NCBI GenBank assembly: GCA_015179025.1
Contig: WHUX01000045.1
Span: 124,001-188,000, forward strand
Length of the DNA stretch: 64,000 nt
Reading direction: 5' to 3'
DNA from: Terfezia claveryi
Taxonomy: Eukaryota > Ascomycota > Pezizomycetes > Pezizales > Pezizaceae
A model generated the notes under the pieces. That model had not been told where the DNA came from. It saw only the letters and a list, made by a program, of their open reading frames with translations, and did not search any database. Below, one piece after another: positions 24,013-35,823 of the stretch (positions within the stretch are counted from its first letter, which is position 1; every line of letters starts with the position of its first letter). A program made the position numbers and the translations under genes.

Positions 24013-24274
24013 GTGAGTGCATGTTCTATATATATATCTATTGCTCAATACTTCTGTGTAAATAAATTTAGTGAATACAAAGGATATTTATACTCCATGC
24101 ATATTCAATGGCTGCAATAGTGGTACATAGCTGGCTGATGTTAGAGCATCGTAGATGCAAGCGGTGAGCGGGTGTGCATTGTAGAAGAGAGCGATTTGGG
24201 GCCCTGGTTCAGCAACACCAGACATGGAATATATAGCATTGGGGACGAGCAGCTCATCTCATGTTGCATCCAAG

Positions 24275-24425
24275 ACGTGGTAGCATGCTTCTGTTGCATC
24301 CCAGGTGTGGGAGCACACTTGTGTTGCGTCCTGGGTGCTGGTGTGTATAAGGTTTGCATCCCGACGTTAGTGCGCACGAGTATTGCATCCCGACGCTGGC
24401 GTACCAAGCGTTTGGCGTCCTGATT
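24275..24425. repeat. ~30-bp GATGCAAC-spaced repeat
   Basis: On the minus strand the motif GGGATGCAAC/GGACGCAAC recurs about every 30 bp with unlike bases between, in a GACGC-rich block. The left-arm counterpart (19,730-19,870) is shorter and diverged. Confidence 0.65.
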
Positions 24426-25139
24426 GTAAGTTCCTGTCCCATGCGTCCTGTGCGTCTGACATACAGGAAGACACATGACGCGAATATTTTTTTTGATGAT
24501 GATACTTTAAGCATTATCTGTGTGATATCACTATAAGCGAAATACTTCAATGCAATTAAAAATTCGAGTGGTACTCTTCTTCTTTATCAACTTCTATTAG
24601 TATATATGCTAAATATATATATGTTTATAGATTGTACTTAGGAGCTACGGAGCTTGCTAAACCTAATTTTATACAGGCAGGATATTAGAACTTAGATATA
24701 TCTATTAGAAGGAAATTGGTTATATCTGGAATAGTTACATATTAGTATTTAGGTAACTTCAGACTAAAGTAGGTACTATAGCAAGCTCAAGCAGCAAAAG
24801 TAGTAAGGTAAAAGTACTTTTGGGATAGCTCAAATAATATAATAGACTAGTTAAATAAAGCTACTAATAGGAAGAGTAGTTCAGTTTACTAAAGGGTTTT
24901 CACATAGCTACAATATATCATATATGCTGCTATTATTTTGTCAAAGTATAAAGTAAGTAGTACTCCTATAATATATAAAGTTGGATGAAATCAGTAGAGA
25001 TTTTCATCCACTAATCTTAATTTGTATAACATGTCTTACATAATATCTTTACTATTAACTTTTAGTATTAATAACATAATGAATGTTTGCCCGATTGCTT
25101 CTAAACTTTACATAGGACTTGATGTAATGGAGAACGTTG

Positions 25140-26000
25140 TTACATTGCTTATATAATTGATTATATACTTTTGTATTTCCTATATTACTACTATGTTATG
25201 TAACTAAGCCTCTCGGTTAAAGGACTAGCCTTCTACCACCTCATACTGTTTTATAAGCATCCATAGCACACGGAATCTGCCATGGGAAGTTCTATGGCAC
25301 TTGCTATATGAAGACACCCTCATTATAGCCGCGTGACCTCTGTTTAAGGCGTGTGACTCATTACTATGGCCACATGACCTCTGTTTAAGTCGTGTGACTC
25401 ATTACTATGGCCACATGACCTCTGTTTAAGGCATGTGACTCATTACTATGGCCATATAACCCCTTTTGTACAGCGCACTACCTTCTGGTATGCCACCCTT
25501 TATTTTATTTATTTCCTTAGTCATCAGATCTCAGAGAATTATAAATAGGCCGCTGGATTCCCTCTGGAATCCACAAGAAAGAGAAGAAGCAACCAAGCAA
25601 GCATTCAGAGCAAACAAGCCTATATTCTGATCAGATCAAGATTATATAGCTTAGATAGCACAAATTATATAACATAGATTACACCAGTTAATTACTGTTC
25701 CCTTCAGGAACGTCCTACATAGTAATCTCCCTACCCTTCTGAGGTCTTACCTCAGCAGAACCAAAATACACAAACGTCCGTGCCTACAGATATAGATTGT
25801 ATAAATGGTACCGAATGAATACTATCTAGTACCATTCATTACATTTTTTTTAACTCACTTACCTAATCTTTACTCTTAAATCCAAGGCCTGATCAACCTT
25901 CGGATACCTTCATTTCACTCATGCAAGTGTATACAATTCGACACCCAAATGCATATATAAAATCGATATCATTATTCAACTAGCTAGCCAACAAAAAATC
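25140..26000 (+). promoter_or_regulatory. Probable LTR/leader of the 26.7-kb gypsy fragment
   Basis: Upstream of the gag fragment lies a non-coding block with a TATAAATAGG box (about 25,540), a 41-bp tandem repeat (25,324-25,460), and a purine-rich transcribed-leader-like segment (CACAAGAAAGAGAAGAAGC). This resembles a fungal LTR, but no second copy exists in the window, so its limits are unknown. The stretch 26,000-26,400 shows nothing recognisable. Confidence 0.4.
25324..25460. repeat. 41-bp tandem repeat, 3.4 copies
   Basis: Units begin TATGGCCACATGACCTCTG and continue TTTAAGGCGTGTGACTCATTAC. They are nearly identical, suggesting recent tandem duplication or homogenisation. Confidence 0.9.
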
Positions 26001-26660
26001 CAACAAATGAGACATTAGACTCTCAACTACAGTACATCAATAAAAGACTTAGAAGCAAGCTAAGCATAGCTCTAACGGACAGTAGTATCTCACATTAAAC
26101 AATCCCACCCTCATTCACAACACTTTTCCCAATAAGATCGACAACTCATCTTGCACTCCTAGCAACCGCCATTACATCTGTACCTGTAAATCCAGTACAC
26201 CATTGAAAAACCGGCCCCCCAGGTCCCAGGAATAATTGGTCTAAACAACCAAGCGTCACAATCCTAAGGCTCAAATCTCGCTGCCTCCACTGCAGCCATT
26301 TCCTCCAGAAAAGAATTACCTCTATCAGAACCTTCCTTAGGCCCAGACATCTCTACCAATACCTCTGCGGCCCCAACGTCTACCTTAACACACTAATCAG
26401 AAAACGTGACACTCTTGCCGGAAGAACTAGAACTAGATTCTAGACCAGTTGACGAAGAAAAACCAGGACCAAAAGAAACATCAGGATCTTGACATTCAGC
26501 CTCACCAGCCTTATAAGCCACTGAGCCAACAGAACCGTCAGTCGAACGGAGATCATAAGGATCATCAGCCACCACATCATCAGCACAGAAAGGTGCCAAA
26601 GAAGAAAAGTAACTCGACAATCGTATCGCATAACCAGCTGCATTTGGTTGCGGACAGACG

Positions 26661-28860
26661 ATGAAATCAGACATAATGGCATCTGAACTTAGTAAGAAGA
26701 CTAAGAGGTTGAGACGGTTAACTATGTTACCCGAAGATATTAAGAAATTAGTAGAAGAAACCCCCAGAAAGACCAGATTTATAGTTCCTAATACAAAAGG
26801 GGAAATAAATCTGCCCATCGATATAGAAATAGGAGAACCAGGTGGAACAGAAACCAAACTATATTTTAGTATGGCTTTACCTCTCGCACCAGAAGAATTT
26901 AGGGAAAGACATCTTCCAACAATTGAGGAGATTTTGAAATATACTCGCTCAATAGGACATGCCCAATAGTTTCATCCTAATGATACTCGACTCTTAATGG
27001 AAGCCGTAGCAAAACACTATTTATGGCTAATGCCTTACCCATTCAAAGAAGAAGACTTAGAAATGAATACAATTTTAAGTAAAGAATTAAGGAAACCTGT
27101 TGTTCCACTTTTAAGGAAACCGAACTGGGTAATAAATAACTGGGAAGAAATAATGGCATTCATGATGAGTGGCACTCATCTAGAAGAATCAGCACATACT
27201 GTGGAGGATTTTTTCAATCCTAGCAAAGAACTTCCAGGAGCATTCCTGTGAACACCAAAAGATCAATCAAAAGGCAAAGGTCGAGCACCTGAGACACCAG
27301 AAAGGAGGACTGAGTCAGCCAAAGAACCAGATGACAAAGACCAACCACCAGAAAATATAGAATTACCAGAAGACGATGATGATCTAGATATAGAACTAGA
27401 CCAACAGAAGCAGAAAACACAAGGAGGAGGAAGAGACCCTGATGATAGCGGAAATAATAGCTCGGACTCTGATAAGGCATCATCAGTTGCAAGTCAAACT
27501 CTTAAAAGAAAACCCAAACAAGGAAAATCAGTTGAACACCAGCAATTGGAATCTACAACAGGAATGGTTACAATGGGTAACCATAAAGCAACGAATGCTT
27601 TAAAAGGAATAAAGATTGATATACCAGAAAAATTAAGAGAAGAAGACAAAAAATGGCAAGACTCACAATATTTTGACTCTTGGGCCATAGCAATGCAATG
27701 TTGGTTTGTTATCAAAAGAATAGATTTTGAAGGCGCTTCAGCTTTGGAAATTATTGGATTCAGAATGAAAGGAAGCTCACTTACTACTTATAATCAATTC
27801 CTAAGAGAAAAGGGAAAGAATGCGACATTTTTTGGTTTCATACTAGTGCTAAGGGATTTTCTGATACCCTCTACTAGTAAGGACATTTTGTGGAAATGAT
27901 GGGAGACAGCCACACCATACAAGGATGGACGTCACATAAGAATCAAACAGTTTGCCAACTGGCTTACTGAAATGCAAATCAAATTGATTGACAAGGATGG
28001 CAAACAATCAATATCGCAGGAAGTAAAAAGAAAAAAGTTTCTTAATCACCTGCCACCATATATGTCAGCTACATTAATTTCTTTAATCAAAGAAGAATGG
28101 TCATATGATCAGCTTGTACATCAAGCGGAGTCATATGAAGCTTCCAAAAAGGATATTGCCCCACCACCCACAATAAATACATCCCGACGACAACACCCTC
28201 GGAATGAAAATCGAAGTCACGGTCCACGCAGGGACCAGAATCAATGACAAAAAACAGGATTTAATCCTAGCAGCAATCCCAACACCAAACCCAACACAGA
28301 AAATCGGAAGGACTCAAATTGGGACACCATCACAAAAAAATTGGATCAGAAGATAAAGATGCAATTAATTAGAGACAAGAAATGTCTATGGTGTTGGAAC
28401 CCTAGACACTCCTACAAGGACTGTAGGAAATGAAAAAATAAGGTACCCATGCATACAGCTGCACAAGATTTAGCTATGCCGATAGCCACTAAGGATAAAA
28501 ACAACAAGGATAAAATCAAGGAATGACCCTTGTTAAGACAGGTACCAGATTTTAGCAAGGTATTCATTAGAGCTAACGAACACCCCGCAATAGCTTTAAT
28601 TGATCTCCAAACGAAAGGAGGGGACTTAATCAATTCTCAATTTGTACACCTATATAAAATACCGACTAGAAGTATTGAGAAGAAATCGTTATGTACTGCA
28701 ATTAAAGGCTCAAAAGGAACGATAGACAAAGCTTGTACTATCAAACTTGATTGGATAGGTTATGTAGAAGGACGAACGTTCTATATAGCTCATTTGACTG
28801 GATGGGACATAATACTAGGAGAACCTGCTCTCAGCAAAGTGCAAGTAATAATTCCTGCAT
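26661..28860 (+). pseudogene. Gypsy gag plus truncated protease, broken by stops
   Basis: One frame stays in register for 2.2 kb and is cut by only six nonsense codons: TAG 26,967 and TGA at 27,249, 27,897, 28,245, 28,431 and 28,524. It encodes a Gag: a basic start (ELSKKTKRLRRLTML), an acidic Gln/Asp/Pro linker (27,250-27,540), a capsid-like helical part (27,600-28,150) and a CX2CX4HX4C knuckle (CLWCWNPRHSYKDC, 28,383-28,424). A protease-like domain begins at 28,540. Its active-site region reads ALIDLQTKGGDLIN, and later HLTGWDIILGEPAL; the usual DSG/DTG triad is not visible. Similarity stops abruptly near 28,860, and reverse transcriptase and integrase are missing. Five of six stops are TGA, unlike the TAG-rich chromoviruses nearby. 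Confidence 0.75.
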
Positions 28861-29640
28861 CTGTAATGATATCAGTTTGCCTTTGCGGCGTCCGACGCCA
28901 CTAATGACCTAAAGACAAACTGACAGTTAACGGCGGCCTGTGGACGTTGGTTGTCACCCTGGCGCCTCTCTGTGCTGGTCCGAGCCGTCACGCCAATGCC
29001 CTACCCTCTACGTCTCGGCGCGACCGCCTATGGGTGTCCGCCGCGATACTTTACTCCCAGAGTCTGCGCCAGGGCTCTGCGTCCGGACGGTGGGCATCCC
29101 ACCCTTTAGAATTCGTACTAGGACGCCACTTCTCTTCTGGCAGCGTCACAACGTCGTTCTCTATTTATTTATCCCACTGGCATCCAGCACTCTCCTTGAC
29201 ATCCCTGGCCTCCTGGCGCCACCGCTACAGACCCTTGCCGTTACCTCTCTTTGACATCCCTGGCCTCCCGGCACCACTGCTACAGACCCTTACCATCCTG
29301 GTGCACGTCGCTCGTTAGCCTGGTAGGAATTACCATTTCGTTCCACCACGTTATATGGCGTGATGTGTGTAGTACTAAGTACCACATCCTGCATACCTAG
29401 CTGCATAGTGGCATATATGCAGTACTTAGATAGGAAGCTAGCTAGTCTAGAAGTGTCGGGCTTGGCCCGGGCCCATCATTTTATCTTCCCTGACCTGCTT
29501 CGGCCGTTGCCGGCCTCCCGGTTCTGTACTCAACAATCTGCATTAGGTAAATCCTATATAACCCTAGTAACCTCTATCCTCCTCATTGCCATGCTGCAGC
29601 GACAGTCATCTCCTGACTAATAATACCATCTTATCCCACC
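28861..29640. other. GC-rich non-coding block, possible solo LTR
   Basis: The base composition changes sharply from AT-rich to GC-rich where the gypsy gag-protease stops. The block includes a 50-bp direct duplication (TTGACATCCCTGGCCTCC at about 29,198 and 29,249) and a TATATAA-like box near 29,555. TGTAATGA at 28,861 could be an LTR start, but no matching CA end with a target duplication was found. Open frames here are short and unlike any known protein. Confidence 0.35.
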
Positions 29641-29804
29641 TCTGATCCAAGGCTTAACACATTTTTCTTTGCACCCGACAAAATATACTGCACACCTCAC
29701 CCCGACAAGTATTCCTTCTGAATCATGACCTTCTGTTATCCTGCTCGTCCCCATATTCCTACAAAAAATATATGCAGCCCTATAAACTCTAACTTCCAAA
29801 AAAA

Positions 29805-31788
29805 CTATTCTTTCCAATCCTTCACCAGCCGCGTCCTACAACTCATCCTCCGAATCCCCATCTTCCGACTGACCGTCACTACCCTCCTCGTCCTCCAAAT
29901 CAGCATCCTCGGAATCACTATCCTCGGAATTATCCTCTCCATCTTCCTCCTCATCTTCGACAGCCTCACTACCAGCATCCACCATGTCGCCACTATCCTT
30001 TTCCGCATCTTCAAAATCCTCCCTTGACGAATCATATCTCTCACTTCCCGGACTGTGTACGGCATTCTCGTCACACATGGTCGGCACATCATCCACCTAC
30101 CCTCTGTGTCTGGCAACGTTGGGGACCCTTCCTCGAAATACCCACATGTTATTAAATGTGTTTCTTCTGCCCTTTTCAATCTTCCGCTAGCTCTAAAGCG
30201 TATTCGTCCAGTTCATCATTGTCAATACTATAGGATTCGGCTTGTTCCCATCGAATTACTTTCCCATGCACCTGGCAGTGCCCAAGAATCCCTAACCGAA
30301 TTACCTTCAACAGACTTTGCTCCAGCGTTGTTGGGAGACCCTCCCACTACTCTAACATGTGGTTAAAGGCTACTACGAGACTTTTAGCGTTTCACTCCTA
30401 ACTCCCATGGTCCTATACTTACCAGAGGAATTCGTATAGTTGAAATAGTCCCCATCTTGGAACACCCCACTCTCATATGTGAGTAGTGCGTGTCGCAGCG
30501 TCGCAAATATCAGGCAGATAAATGGACTACTAATTCGGCTTATGAATGTCTGGTCCTGGTTTCCCAGTTTCTTTACTCCATCAAAGAAATTCAATGAATG
30601 AATCGTGCTCCTTCGGTCGCTCTGAACCTATGACCCCACCCCTGGAATCATCCCGGTTGTCAGCGTCCGAGTCACACTTTGCCTATCAATTCACTTACTG
30701 CCCGTTTTTCACGTTGGCATGTCAAATGATCCTTATCCAACAACCAACTGACCCTCTTACGAATGTACTCCGAACTGCAGTTTTGGTCAAATTCGTATAG
30801 CTTGCAATATGACGCTTCACTTCATAGACGAGATGCGATCTTGTACGAGATTGCATACTCCCAGCTGGATAACCATTGTCAGCGTCTTTCCTCACAATCA
30901 CTACGAGCTCACTTACATATGCATCAATCTTACTTGTCCTCTCTTCATTCACTCCGCACTCGATTTCGGCTTCCTTCTATACCTGTGCCAGAATATATTC
31001 TATATGATCCGCGTCTGGCATTGGCTCCTCAAACAAGGTGATCCTCTCGATGCGATTTGCGGCGTTACACACAACGGCCTTTGTTATGCCATCAAACTGT
31101 GTGAAGCTCCGATTCCTCCATGTATTTGCTTTGGCACCTGTCAGTTGCTTCTTGGGTATGTTCAGTCTATTGTCATTATCATGGACACTTAGTTCAATGC
31201 TAGGTGGTGGTGACGATCGTGCTTGGTTTATCTCCGAACTGCCCCACTCGCAGCTCAACTGAGAGGATCCTTGCCCAGACTGTTAAGATTCAAGTACTTT
31301 GTGTAAGTACATGTCCTGAATATTCTTGCAGAATGGTTTGTTTACCTTTCCAGTTTGCTCAATGGTGGAGCTAACATTGCCTTGACTTCCCATGCCTCTG
31401 TGTCGACCCCCAGCCGACCCAGATGATTCGTTGCTGGATGGTAATCCCTGTCCCAGTACTATGTAAGTACTGCTATTCTCAATCTTGCTCAAATTCCTAC
31501 CTCCGGAAAATTGATTGTGGCCTGAAAAGACACGAAACCTTTATAACTCGCTCGATCAATTAGCTACAATTGACACAATTATTCAACACTTTCACTTACG
31601 GGACTACTCGTGCTTGCTTGCCCCTTGCCGTTCGACTTTAACAGTCTGCTGGAAGACTTTTTGGTATTAACCGATTGCCGCTTGGTTGTGTCGTCTCTGA
31701 GGTCACAGCTTGCACCCCGCTTGCGCGTCATTTCCTTACCTTTCCCCTTGGCTTCTGGCTTAGTCAATGACTTTCGTGTTACTACCAT
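29805..31788 (-). pseudogene. Gene A2 copy 1: DUF6532-like protein, decayed
   Basis: Exon 1 starts at ATG 31,788 (MVVTRKS) and is Lys/Ser-rich, ending STSSP at 31,600. Intron 1 is 31,522-31,599 (GTAAGT ... TTTTCAG). Exon 2 is 31,345-31,521, intron 2 is 31,259-31,344 (GTAAAC ... CTCTCAG), and exon 3 opens at 31,258 (SCEWGSSEINQARSS). Exon 3 carries the domain: FDGITKAVVCNAANRIERIT, FEEPMPDAD, RSHLVYEVKRHIASY, and, after another GTAAGT donor, ISSPFICLIFATLRHALLTY and FNYTNSSGKY. This resembles the fungal DUF6532 domain; function unknown. A Glu/Asp-rich tail follows (30,096-29,836). Damage includes a 1-nt loss in exon 2 relative to copy 2, TAG 30,977-30,979 where copy 2 has Trp, and TGA 30,722-30,724. 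The same splice sites occur in copy 2. Confidence 0.55.
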
Positions 31789-32338
31789 CGTGAGCTGCTG
31801 TTCTGCAAGAAGCCTCCTACAACCCTCAGTGGATATTATGGTCGTCTTAAAGCATCTGATGTATACTAACAATATTTCTCAACCGATCTGAATACAATAT
31901 TATCAATACCAGCTTGGATTTTAACAGTCCGCCCACAGCTTAACCCAATGGTATACAACAGAAAAGCAAACCAGTCTCCTGAAACATGACTTACAAGTCC
32001 CAACACTCACCATCTGTCACATACCAACAATAATCTCCGAGCCAAATCAGGAAAAAAAAAAGCGCTTCTGAAACATTACCATCCCACTCACAATCCCTCC
32101 CTGTCAAACCATAAAAATCCCGACCACATTGATGTCTCATATATTCTCCCAAAAAAAAAAATATCCCAAACGATTGCTCATGCGAAACAGGTCCTCCAAT
32201 GCATCATACCTACAATCCTCCCTTGTCAAACACATCAAAATCCATGACTAACAATATTCCAGGTACTATATGAAAATCCAAACTCAAATCGAACAAAAAT
32301 CCCTCACTGATCCATCCTCTCACTATCAGCAGCTCTAG

Positions 32339-34206
32339 TTATACCCTTTTTGCTCCCTTCACTGGTCTTTGCACGGCCTTCCCCAGTCCCTTCCCTCCAC
32401 CGCCCCCAACAGTTCTCTCCACATTTGGTGCTCCCTGTCATAGTTCATCACTGCTTTGCCTAAGCTCACCTATGCTACTCTCCTCCTCCTCGACCTCATC
32501 TTCCTCGACCTCCTTTTCCTTGACCTCTTCCTCCTCCTGACCCTCTTCGTCCGCCGCCTCCTCCTCGTCTTCGTCCTCCTCCTCCCACTGAACCCTTGTT
32601 ATCTTGACCGCACTCATTTTGACCATCCCCTTCGATCTACCTGACCCTTGACCCCCCACTATCCCCTTAGCACCCCTACATACCCTTTCCCGCTTTTGGT
32701 CTTGATGTATGCGGGTGCCTCTTCCTCCTCCTCTTCATCGTCCTCTTCAAAGGCCACAATCTTCTTGGATGTTCGTGTCGCTTGAGGTCTCACAATCCTC
32801 TTACCTCCCCCACACTCACCTTCCCGCTTTTGTTCTTGATATTTTTGGGAACCTCCTCTTCCTCCTCATCATCCTCTTCAACCTCTTCAACGCTCACAAC
32901 CTTTTTGGACATTCGTGTCCCTTGAGGTCTCACAATCCCCTTACCTGCCCCTACACTCCCCGTCCCGCTTTTGGTCTTGGTGTATGTGGGAGCCTCCTCT
33001 TCCTCCTCATCGTCCACAACCTTCTTTGATGTTCGTGTCCCTTGAGGTCTGACAATCCCCTTACCTGCCCCCACATTCACCTTCCCGCTTCTGATCTTAG
33101 GGTAGGTAGGAACCTCCTCTTCCTGCTCATTGTCCTCTTCAATGATAACAACCTTCTTTGATGTTCGTGTCCCATGTGGTTTGACAGTCCCCTTACCTCC
33201 CCGTACACTCCCGGTCCCGCTTCTGGTCTTGATAGTTTTGGGAGCTTCCTCTTCCTCCTCCTCATCGTCCTCTTCAATGATCACAACCTTCTTGGATGTT
33301 CGTGTCCCTTGAGGTCTGACAATCCCCTTACCTCCCCTACACTCCCGGTCCCGCTTTGGTCTTGATATTTTTGGGTGCCTCCTCTTCCTCCTCCTCCTCC
33401 TCATTGTCCTCTCCAACGTTCACAACCTTCTTGGATGTTCGTATCCCTTGAGGTCTCACGATCCGCTTAGTACCTACCCCCACTATCCCTTTATCCCCCT
33501 TCAACACCGGTTTTGCATATCCCATACCCTTACTCGCCCCCACGATGCGCTTAGGCCCCCTCAATGTCTGTCTCAGTTCCTCTGCGTCCGCTTCCTCGTC
33601 CTCATCCTCATCCTCATCCCGGTCATCTTCCTGCTTACCTTTCACACCCTTTCGTTGTAGACCCTTAATGGTCTCTTGTGTCCTAATTCCCTTAGGTTGA
33701 GGGTTGCCAGACGAAGTATCCAATATCATGGTGTTAGTGTCCATCGGTGCTGTAGGAAGGGGCGGCAGTAGCTGTCCAAGTGTTGGGGGGCTCGGATCAT
33801 CTGGATATTTTGCCGCATGTGCCTCTCGTGCAGCTTTCACTGCCTTATCCCTAACAACAGCCCCGCTACGCACTTTCTTAGCAATATCTTGAGCCAAGAT
33901 ATTGACCGCCTGGCTAATGGACTTATTGGTCAGGTAGTTGATTTGACCGATAGGGGCCATTGTTGGGAGAGCTGCAGCATGCTTGAGAAAGGTAGTCCAT
34001 GCGTCCGTACCAGCCCTTTGGGGTCCGTAGATACCACTTTGTTTCATTATGTGAGCAACATCTCGCCTCCAGAGCCCATACAGGTTTTCTGGAACATCTT
34101 CCTCGAAGAATCCAACCAGTTTTGCATGTGCATGGTTGGACCGTGTTACGTGATTGTCATCCTCCGACTCTTCATTGGCGTCTGGTTGTTTCCTTTTTGG
34201 GGGCAT
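32339..34206 (-). pseudogene. Gene A1 copy 1: charged repeat protein, frameshifted
   Basis: The frame starts at ATG 34,206 (MPPKRKQPDANEE), a basic, nuclear-localisation-like start. A conserved helical region follows (about residues 30-150: RRDVAHIMKQSGIYGP, DAWTTFLKHAAALP, QAVNILAQDIAKKVRSG). After that come about six repeats of 40-50 residues, each with KGIVRPQGTRTSKKVV then an EEDDEEEEE run and KTRSGTGSV. Two single-base deletions in one repeat (near 33,334 and 33,354) shift the frame; the next frame carries on in phase with the repeat. A Glu-rich end is followed by GGGGGKGLGKAVQRPVKG and a stop (32,339-32,341) at the same place as in copy 2. No family is recognised. It is divergent from gene B across a shared spacer. 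Confidence 0.6.
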
Positions 34207-34559
34207 TTCGTACAGTGCTAGCTAGGTGGACTGGGTAGATCGTTAGTGGGAGTGGGTACACGGCCCCTCTGAGTCTGCTTACAATGGAATAGAGAACTAA
34301 ATGGACTTTGTATTTGCCGTTGGTAAACTTCTGTCACGATATCTCAAATATGGTATGACAGTGGGTTGTTATGGCTATTCAATAACTTTAGGGATGTTCA
34401 GGGACTATGAAGGGGGAAGACGGTACCGTCATAAATAGGATACGGACTTGACCATGGCCACCATTTCGTTTACGAGTTGGACCTACCAAAGAGCTTCAAT
34501 GTACGGAGGATTATGGCCAAAGTTTGATCATGTAACGGAGCGAATATAATAAAGGGAAC

Positions 34560-35330
34560 ATAAAACTGGTCAGGACTAGCCTGGTTGGGGAATGGACATT
34601 ATCGGGGATTACTTGATTTGGTCTAAGTTATACCTCTAGCCACATGTGATTGGACCTTGAGGTCACCCTAACGGCTATTTTGTCAAACCAGACTAAGTTG
34701 ACCGATACCGTTGACCATGAATGGCACAATGGACATCATAGGCAATTGCTTGATATAGTTTAGCCTATGCGCTTGGCCCTTGACGTCGGGGACCACAGGA
34801 GGTGGGTCGTGCAACCAGACTAGTCGGGGACAGGGACAGTGAACGTAAGAAAGAAACAGACTAGTCTGGTTGGGGAATGGTGTTGGAATGGACGTGGTGG
34901 AATAGTCTCTGGTCGATAGGTACATAGCTATTAGTCTGGTTGCATACCTACATGGTAGTCTGGTTGCCTACATGGTACGAGCTGGCCACATAGTTGCCAA
35001 CCAGACTACCACATAGTATTGGTTAGCACGCCACATATGCAGTTCCACATTAGTGCCAAGCCTCACGTTACAGACCAGACTAGCCCCACATTATGAACTT
35101 TCATCGTATGGTCACAACCAGGTTGCCAACCAGGCTAGTCTGGTTAGACATACATAGTTGCCAACCAGACTACCAATAGTATTGGTTGGCACGCCACATA
35201 TGCAGTTCCACATTAGTGCCAAGCCTACGTTACAGACAGACTAGCCCACATTATGAACTTTCATCGTATGGTCACAACCAGGTTGCCAACCAGGCTAGTC
35301 TGCCGGTGGTTAACCGAACAGTCGGAATGC
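34560..35330. repeat. Cluster of AACCAGACTA / TAGTCTGGTT motifs (copy 1)
   Basis: At least a dozen occurrences of (A)ACCAGACTA or its complement lie in both orientations in the spacer between A1 and B, at irregular spacing, several paired head-to-head as ACTAGTCTGGTT. The equivalent spacer of copy 2 (51,700-52,860) has the same motif. A ~120-bp direct duplication also occurs here (about 35,000-35,125 and 35,180-35,305). The motif could be a binding site for a protein of the element; that is inference. Confidence 0.7.
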
Positions 35331-35823
35331 CTAACCACTTGCGGCATGACATCGGCCTACAAGTGCCTAGTCAGGTTAGGGGTGGATTGTAACTGCCTGA
35401 CAGGCCCACGCACAAACACTTGCTAAGTGGGAGACCTGAGACAAGTGCGCGTGTAAGAATTTTCTCTTGTTTCACCTTACATTGTAAACTTCTGTGAGCT
35501 AGAAACCTTTATACCCTTTGCAAACGTACTGTCAGAAACCACATCTGGGCTTAAATCTCTACACATTCTAATTTTAAACCTCTTTGATATCAATGTCTTC
35601 CCTCAGACCGTTTTACACCCCCTTTTATGTCAATGTCTTTCCTCAGACGACTTTGCAATATGTGGCCACGACTTTCGGTCTGATACACAATTTTGCTTGG
35701 TGCCATGATAAGCCGTCTTGGCATCATTCAAAGACTGTGGTCGTTCCTTCCTTCTCCCCTTTTGATTTATTTCGTTATATCACAACAACTCTGAGGGTCT
35801 CGTACTAAGACTCTCACAAGAGG

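Larger units (their letters stand above)
23130..25120 (-). repeat. Right arm of the ~2-kb inverted repeat
   Basis: Reverse-complement partner of 19,167-21,130. Near its outer end (25,075-25,120) it carries the uninterrupted version of the Harbinger target site: read on the minus strand, CATTCATTA runs straight into TGTTATTAATAC, with one TTA where the left arm has two around the transposon. Similarity to the left arm stops close to 25,120. Confidence 0.75.

Noticed and set aside
26393..26857. 154-codon minus-strand ORF opposite the gypsy gag
   Set aside because: It overlaps the start of the plus-strand gag frame, which has recognisable Gag features; the minus frame has only low-complexity Ser at its end.
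28861..29640. Solo LTR with defined ends
   Set aside because: No TG...CA boundaries with a matching target duplication could be found, so it is kept only as a GC-rich block.
29725..34238. Plus-strand ORFs opposite genes A1 and A2
   Set aside because: They are Leu/Ser/Pro-rich antisense frames of the acidic and basic repeats; conservation with copy 2 and the splice sites are on the other strand.
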